Origin: Caryophanales bacterium UBA6769
GTDB taxonomy: Bacteria; Bacillota; Bacilli; Bacillales; UBA6769
Reading direction: 5' to 3'
DNA length: 26,939 bases
Assembly (NCBI GenBank): GCA_002453275.1
Contig: DKGN01000181.1
Coordinates: 1-26,939, forward strand
Positions within the stretch are counted from its first letter, which is position 1; every line of letters begins with the position of its first letter. Positions 22,737 to 26,939 of the stretch are shown here, in pieces. The notes under the pieces were generated by a model. It saw only the letters and a list, made by a program, of their open reading frames with translations. It was not told where the DNA came from and did not search any database. The position numbers and the translations under genes are program-made.

Positions 22737-24461
22737 ATGGCTGCTAATTTAGAAATTAAAAAAGAAAAGCAAATGATAAATAAACAAATGTCAGGTGCGG
22801 ATGTTCTCGTCGAATCATTAAAGGAGGAGAATGTTGAAGTTATCTTCGGTTATCCAGGTGGTGCCGCACTACCAATATATGATGCCCTCTATGGGAAACC
22901 TGTAAAGCACATTCTTACTCGTCATGAACAAGGAGCGATCCATGCGGCTGAAGGGTATGCAAGAGTTTCAGGGAAAACAGGTGTTGTTTTAGCAACATCT
23001 GGGCCAGGTGCAACGAATCTCGTTACAGGGATTGCGGACGCGATGCTTGACTCATTACCTCTCGTTATTTTGACAGGGCAAGTTGGTACGCAACTAATTG
23101 GTACGGATGCTTTTCAGGAAACAGACGTTATTAGTATTACAATGCCAATTACAAAACATAATTACCAAGTTCGTAATGTAGAAGAAATGCCGAGAATAAT
23201 TAAAGAAGCATTTCATATTGCTTCTACAGGTAGACCAGGTCCGGTTCTTATTGATATACCGAAAGACGTAGCTGAAGCTCAAACAGAATTTTATTATCCA
23301 GAAACGGTGCAGTTGCCAGGATACCAACCGACAACAACACCGAATGTTATGCAAATTAAAAAAGTAAGCGAAGCAATTAAAAAGGCGAAGAAGCCAGTTA
23401 TTTTATCAGGGGCAGGAGTTATTTTTGCTCAGGCACACGAAGAATTAAGAAATTTTGTTGAGTTAACGAACATTCCGATAACGTCAACGTTGCTCGGTTT
23501 AGGAGCAATGCCAGGTGACCATGAACAGTTTCTTGGTATGGCAGGTATGCACGGGTATTATGCAGCCAATATGGCGATTTACGAGAGTGATTTATTAATT
23601 AACATAGGTGCACGATTCGATGATCGGTTAACGGGCAACCTTAATCACTTTGCACCAAATGCAAAAGTGGCTCACATTGATATTGACCCAGCCGAAATCG
23701 GCAAAAACGTTGAGACGCAAATTCCTGTCGTAGCAGATGCGAAGGAAGCATTAACTGCCTTGCTTGACGAAGTAAAAGGTGACTACGCATTTTCTGATTG
23801 GAATGAGCACCTCAATGAATATAAAAAAGAATATCCACTTTGGTATAACCAAGAGGGCGATGAATTAAAACCGCAAAAACTCGTTGAAATGATTAATGAA
23901 TTAACTGATGGTGATGCTGTTGTCACAACAGATGTAGGACAGCACCAAATGTGGGCAGCTCAGTACTATTCATTTAAACAGCCGAACTTACTCGTTACAT
24001 CAGGTGGATTAGGAACAATGGGCTTCGGCTTACCCGCAGCAATTGGCGCTCAGTTAGCCGACCCAGAACGCGTCTGTATTTCAATCGTTGGAGACGCTGG
24101 ATTCCAAATGACAAACCAAGAAATGAGTATCATTCAGGAACTGAACTTACCAATTAAGATTGTGATCGTAAATAACCACTCACTAGGAATGGTTCGTCAA
24201 TGGCAAGAAATCTTTTATGACGAACGTTATTCCGAATCATTAATGCCGAATCAACCAGATTTCTTAAAGCTTGCTGAAGCATTTGGTATTGAAGGAGTTC
24301 GGATCGAATCTTTACCTGAAGCTGAGGAAAAGTTAAAAGGCATCATTGAATCAGATCGTCCAGTCTTAATTGATTGCCGAGTAACAGCAAATGAAAATGT
24401 TTATCCAATGGTTCCATCCGGAAAAGGTTCACATGAAATGATTGGAGTGAAGCCATTATGA
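22737..24461 (+). CDS. ilvB: Acetolactate synthase large (catalytic) subunit
   Basis: IlvB condenses two pyruvates to acetolactate, or pyruvate with 2-oxobutyrate, as the first common step of Val/Leu/Ile synthesis, using ThDP, Mg and FAD. From ATG 22737 it has 574 residues, equal to B. subtilis IlvB. The catalytic glutamate is E64 (RHEQGAIHAAEGYAR). The ThDP/Mg motif runs from G452 (GDAGFQM) to the NN of IVNNHSLG. A longer in-frame start at 22665 would lie in the terminator T-run; the AAGGAGGA at 22722-22729 fixes the real start. It overlaps ilvH by four bases (ATGA). Confidence 0.97.
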   Translation: MAANLEIKKEKQMINKQMSGADVLVESLKEENVEVIFGYPGGAALPIYDALYGKPVKHILTRHEQGAIHAAEGYARVSGKTGVVLATSGPGATNLVTGIADAMLDSLPLVILTGQVGTQLIGTDAFQETDVISITMPITKHNYQVRNVEEMPRIIKEAFHIASTGRPGPVLIDIPKDVAEAQTEFYYPETVQLPGYQPTTTPNVMQIKKVSEAIKKAKKPVILSGAGVIFAQAHEELRNFVELTNIPITSTLLGLGAMPGDHEQFLGMAGMHGYYAANMAIYESDLLINIGARFDDRLTGNLNHFAPNAKVAHIDIDPAEIGKNVETQIPVVADAKEALTALLDEVKGDYAFSDWNEHLNEYKKEYPLWYNQEGDELKPQKLVEMINELTDGDAVVTTDVGQHQMWAAQYYSFKQPNLLVTSGGLGTMGFGLPAAIGAQLADPERVCISIVGDAGFQMTNQEMSIIQELNLPIKIVIVNNHSLGMVRQWQEIFYDERYSESLMPNQPDFLKLAEAFGIEGVRIESLPEAEEKLKGIIESDRPVLIDCRVTANENVYPMVPSGKGSHEMIGVKPL

Positions 24462-24982
24462 AACGAATCATCACATTAACTGTTAACAATAGAGCAGGAG
24501 TCCTCAATCGAATTACGGGGCTGTTTATGAAGCGCCAATACAATATTGAAAGCATTACAGTCGGTCATGCAGAAACACCAGATATTTCAAGAATGACATT
24601 TGTCGTGAATGTAGAGTGTGAGACGAAGCTTGAGCAAGTTATAAAGCAGCTTCATAAACAAATTGATGTTTTGAAAATACATGATATTACAGACCAAGCG
24701 ATCGTAGTAAGGGAGCTTGCACTTATTAAAGTAATGATTTCAACTCCACAATCTAGAAATGAACTATTCAGCTTGATTGAACCATTTCGGGCAACTGTTG
24801 TTGATGTAAGCCCATCAAGTCTTACGATTCAAGTAACAGGGGACCCCGAAAAAGTTGAAGCTTTAATTGAGCTCGTTCGCCCATTCGGTATAAAAGAATT
24901 AGGCAGAACAGGCGTAACAGCGTTTACGAGAGGAACGCAAAAACAAGAAACAGAAATCAAACCATTTTCAATTATTAATTAA
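24458..24982 (+). CDS. ilvH: Acetolactate synthase small (regulatory) subunit
   Basis: IlvH binds the large subunit, raises its activity and confers valine feedback inhibition. The 174-residue protein has an N-terminal ACT domain (ITLTVNNRAGVLNRITGLF, residues 4-22; about 4-78) and the family's C-terminal domain (RELALIKVM onward, with FGIKELGRTGVTAF near the end). B. subtilis IlvH is about 172 residues. Its ATG shares bases with the ilvB stop (ATGA), so the subunits are translationally coupled, fitting their fixed stoichiometry. ilvN is the alternative name. Confidence 0.97.
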   Translation: MKRIITLTVNNRAGVLNRITGLFMKRQYNIESITVGHAETPDISRMTFVVNVECETKLEQVIKQLHKQIDVLKIHDITDQAIVVRELALIKVMISTPQSRNELFSLIEPFRATVVDVSPSSLTIQVTGDPEKVEALIELVRPFGIKELGRTGVTAFTRGTQKQETEIKPFSIIN

Positions 24983-25021
24983 AAATTAATTAAAATATAT
25001 ATTATGAGGAGAGATTTAATC

Positions 25022-26044
25022 ATGGCAAAAGTTTATTACAATGGTGACGTTCAAGAAGATCTACTACAAGGAAAAACGGTTGCAATTATCGGATACGGTT
25101 CTCAAGGGCATGCTCATGCTCTTAACCTAAGAGATAGCGGCGTAAGCGTTGTAATTGGATTAAGACAAGGAAAGTCTTGGGATCAAGCAAAGGAAGACGG
25201 TTTTGACGTATTTTCAGTAAAAGAAGCAGTCGAAAAAGCTGACGTCATCATGGTACTTTTGCCAGACGAATATCAGCCACAAGTGTACAAAGAAGAAATT
25301 GAGCCTGGACTTGCAGCAGGAAAATCACTTCTTTTTGCTCACGGCTTTAACATTCACTTTAACCAAGTAGAGCCTCCAAGTGATGTTGACGTTCTACTCG
25401 TTGCTCCAAAAGGACCAGGACATCTTGTTAGAAGAACATATACAGAAGAAGCAGGGGTTCCAGCACTCTTTGCGATTTATCAAGACGTATCTGGAAAAGC
25501 AACACAGCTTGCACTTTCCTATGCAAAAGGTATTGGCGCGGGCCGTGCAGGCGTTCTCGAAACAACGTTCCAAGAGGAAACAGAAACAGACCTGTTTGGT
25601 GAGCAAGCAGTTCTATGTGGTGGCTTAACATCACTAGTAAAAGCTGGTTTTGAAACGCTTGTTGAAGCAGGCTATCAGCCAGAAGTTGCTTACTTTGAGT
25701 GCTTGCATGAGCTAAAACTAATCGTTGACCTTATGTACGAAGGTGGACTTGAAGGCATGCGCTATTCCATTTCAGATACAGCACAGTGGGGTGACTTCGT
25801 ATCAGGCCCACGTGTCATTAACGACGATACAAAAGCCATTATGAAAGATGTCTTAACTGATATTCAAACTGGAAAGTTTGCAAAAGGTTGGATTATTGAA
25901 AACCAAGCGAACCGTCCAGAGTTTAAAGCGATTAATCGACGTGAAAATGAGCACCTAATTGAAGATGTTGGACGTAAATTACGTGACATGATGCCATTTG
26001 TGAAATCCAAATCGAAGGAAGTGGTAGGTAGTGCGAAAGATTGA
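25022..26044 (+). CDS. ilvC: Ketol-acid reductoisomerase (class I)
   Basis: IlvC rearranges and reduces acetolactate or acetohydroxybutyrate to the dihydroxy acid, the second step of Val/Leu/Ile synthesis, with NADPH and Mg. From ATG 25022 it has 340 residues (B. subtilis 342). The Rossmann motif GYGSQGHAH starts at G24, LLPDE and FAHGFN follow, and the metal-site segment FGEQAVLCGG and the YFECLHELKLIVDLMYE helix are intact. The upstream ATG at 25004 overlaps the ribosome binding site (GAGGAGAG), so 25022 is chosen. Only one knotted domain is present, hence class I. It overlaps leuA by 14 bases. Confidence 0.97.
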   Translation: MAKVYYNGDVQEDLLQGKTVAIIGYGSQGHAHALNLRDSGVSVVIGLRQGKSWDQAKEDGFDVFSVKEAVEKADVIMVLLPDEYQPQVYKEEIEPGLAAGKSLLFAHGFNIHFNQVEPPSDVDVLLVAPKGPGHLVRRTYTEEAGVPALFAIYQDVSGKATQLALSYAKGIGAGRAGVLETTFQEETETDLFGEQAVLCGGLTSLVKAGFETLVEAGYQPEVAYFECLHELKLIVDLMYEGGLEGMRYSISDTAQWGDFVSGPRVINDDTKAIMKDVLTDIQTGKFAKGWIIENQANRPEFKAINRRENEHLIEDVGRKLRDMMPFVKSKSKEVVGSAKD

Positions 26045-26939
26045 CATTTTCGACACGACGTTAAGAGATGGCGAACAATCTCCAGGAGTAAGCTTAAACT
26101 TAGCTGAAAAGATTGAAATTGCAAAACAGCTTGAACGTTTAGGGGTAGACATTATCGAAGCCGGGTTTCCGGCTTCCTCAAACGGGGATTTTGAATCAGT
26201 TAAAACCATTTCTGAAGTAGTGAAAGATAGCTCTGTTACAGGGTTATCCCGCGTGTTAAAAAGCGATATCGACGCTGCTTGGGAAGCATTAAAAAGCTCT
26301 GCAGAACCACGGATCCACGTCTTCGTTGCAACTTCACCCATTCATATGAAGCATAAATTAATGCAAACGCCAGATGAAGTTGTAGAATCAGCTGTAAGTG
26401 CCGTAAAGTATGCAGCTAAACGATTCCCGATTGTCCAGTGGTCAGCGGAAGACGCATGCCGTTCCGATCGAGACTTTTTAGTAAGAATTATTAAAGAAGT
26501 TATCGATGCAGGTGCAAAAGTCATCAATATACCTGATACTGTCGGTTATAGAAGTCCAAATGAATACGGGGAAATTATTAAACACTTACGAGATAACGTT
26601 CCGAACATCGATAAAGTAAAGTTGTCTGCCCATTGCCATGACGATTTAGGGATGGCAGTTGCGAATTCACTTTCTGGAATTGAAAACGGAATTGAACAAG
26701 TTGAATGTACAATTAACGGAATAGGCGAACGTGCTGGTAATGCATCGCTTGAAGAAATTGCCGTTGCACTCCATATTCGCAAAGACCATTACAATGCAGA
26801 AACGAATATTAATTTTAACGAAATTAAACGCACGAGTAATCTCGTCAGTAAGTTGACCGGTATGATTGTTCCGGCTAATAAAGCGGTTGTCGGTGCAAAT
26901 GCATTCGCACACCAATCAGGTATTCACCAAGACGGCATG
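26031..26939 (+). CDS. leuA: 2-isopropylmalate synthase (3' end outside the window)
   Basis: LeuA condenses acetyl-CoA with 2-oxoisovalerate, the committed step of leucine synthesis. The 303 codons present cover the catalytic TIM barrel: IDIFDTTLRDGEQSPG at the N terminus, EAGFPASS, SAHCHDDLGMAVANS with the metal-binding histidines, INGIGERAGNASLEE, and AFAHQSGIHQDGM at the edge. B. subtilis LeuA has about 518 residues, so the C-terminal leucine-sensing domain lies beyond the window. The start is GTG 26031 (read as MRKIDIFDTT), inside the last 14 bases of ilvC, with AAGGAAG (26015-26021) upstream. Translational coupling with ilvC is likely. Confidence 0.96.
   Translation, partial: MRKIDIFDTTLRDGEQSPGVSLNLAEKIEIAKQLERLGVDIIEAGFPASSNGDFESVKTISEVVKDSSVTGLSRVLKSDIDAAWEALKSSAEPRIHVFVATSPIHMKHKLMQTPDEVVESAVSAVKYAAKRFPIVQWSAEDACRSDRDFLVRIIKEVIDAGAKVINIPDTVGYRSPNEYGEIIKHLRDNVPNIDKVKLSAHCHDDLGMAVANSLSGIENGIEQVECTINGIGERAGNASLEEIAVALHIRKDHYNAETNINFNEIKRTSNLVSKLTGMIVPANKAVVGANAFAHQSGIHQDGM

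Overview
The window looks like chromosome of a spore-forming, low-GC Gram-positive of the Bacillaceae, possibly an alkaliphile-type Bacillus. Evidence: strong AAGGAGG ribosome binding sites; sporulation genes (gerE, gerM); a menaquinone-type succinate dehydrogenase whose SdhC carries heme ligands at the same positions as B. subtilis; a T-box ahead of ilvB; and a backbone order close to what I recall of B. subtilis (uvrC, yslB, sdhCAB, gerE, racE, gerM, rph, ysnA/rdgB, tRNAs, ilvB-ilvH-ilvC-leuA). Nearly everything is on the + strand; yslB is the only minus-strand gene I support.

Layout. 1-741 is gene-free and holds two related palindromic intergenic repeats. The larger (7-395) carries a family of small hairpins with compensating stem changes. 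742-2962 is uvrC and the convergent yslB. 3037-6385 is the sdhCAB operon with its own promoter and terminator. 6408-7652 holds gerE (sigma-K-like promoter) and racE; ysmA and ysmB, which I recall from B. subtilis at this place, are absent.

7722-19263 is an accessory block of nine genes inserted between racE and gerM. It contains an MFS exporter, an IclR-family regulator, a second close MFS paralogue, an acyl-CoA/acid-CoA ligase, a peptide-type ABC importer (one fused double ATPase, two permeases, a lipoprotein binding protein) and a metallo-beta-lactamase-fold hydrolase, closed by a strong terminator. A 13/15 CodY box sits just upstream of the regulator's promoter. The block reads as an uptake, activation, hydrolysis and export system for an unknown peptide-like or carboxylate substrate, probably switched on in starvation. 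This is the least-explained part of the window.

19361-21895 returns to the backbone: gerM, rph (with a terminator-like hairpin between its promoter and its ribosome binding site) and rdgB. Then come tRNA-Gly(UCC) and tRNA-Arg(UCU) with their own promoter and terminator. 22205-22666 is the ilv control region: promoter, CodY-like box, and a T-box whose specifier reads as AUC (Ile). The branched-chain amino acid operon ilvB-ilvH-ilvC-leuA follows; leuA runs off the right edge.

Non-ATG starts are frequent (gerE, racE, oppDF, rdgB TTG; leuA GTG; the IclR gene TTG or possibly ATA). All family assignments rest on reading motifs by eye; no database search was possible.
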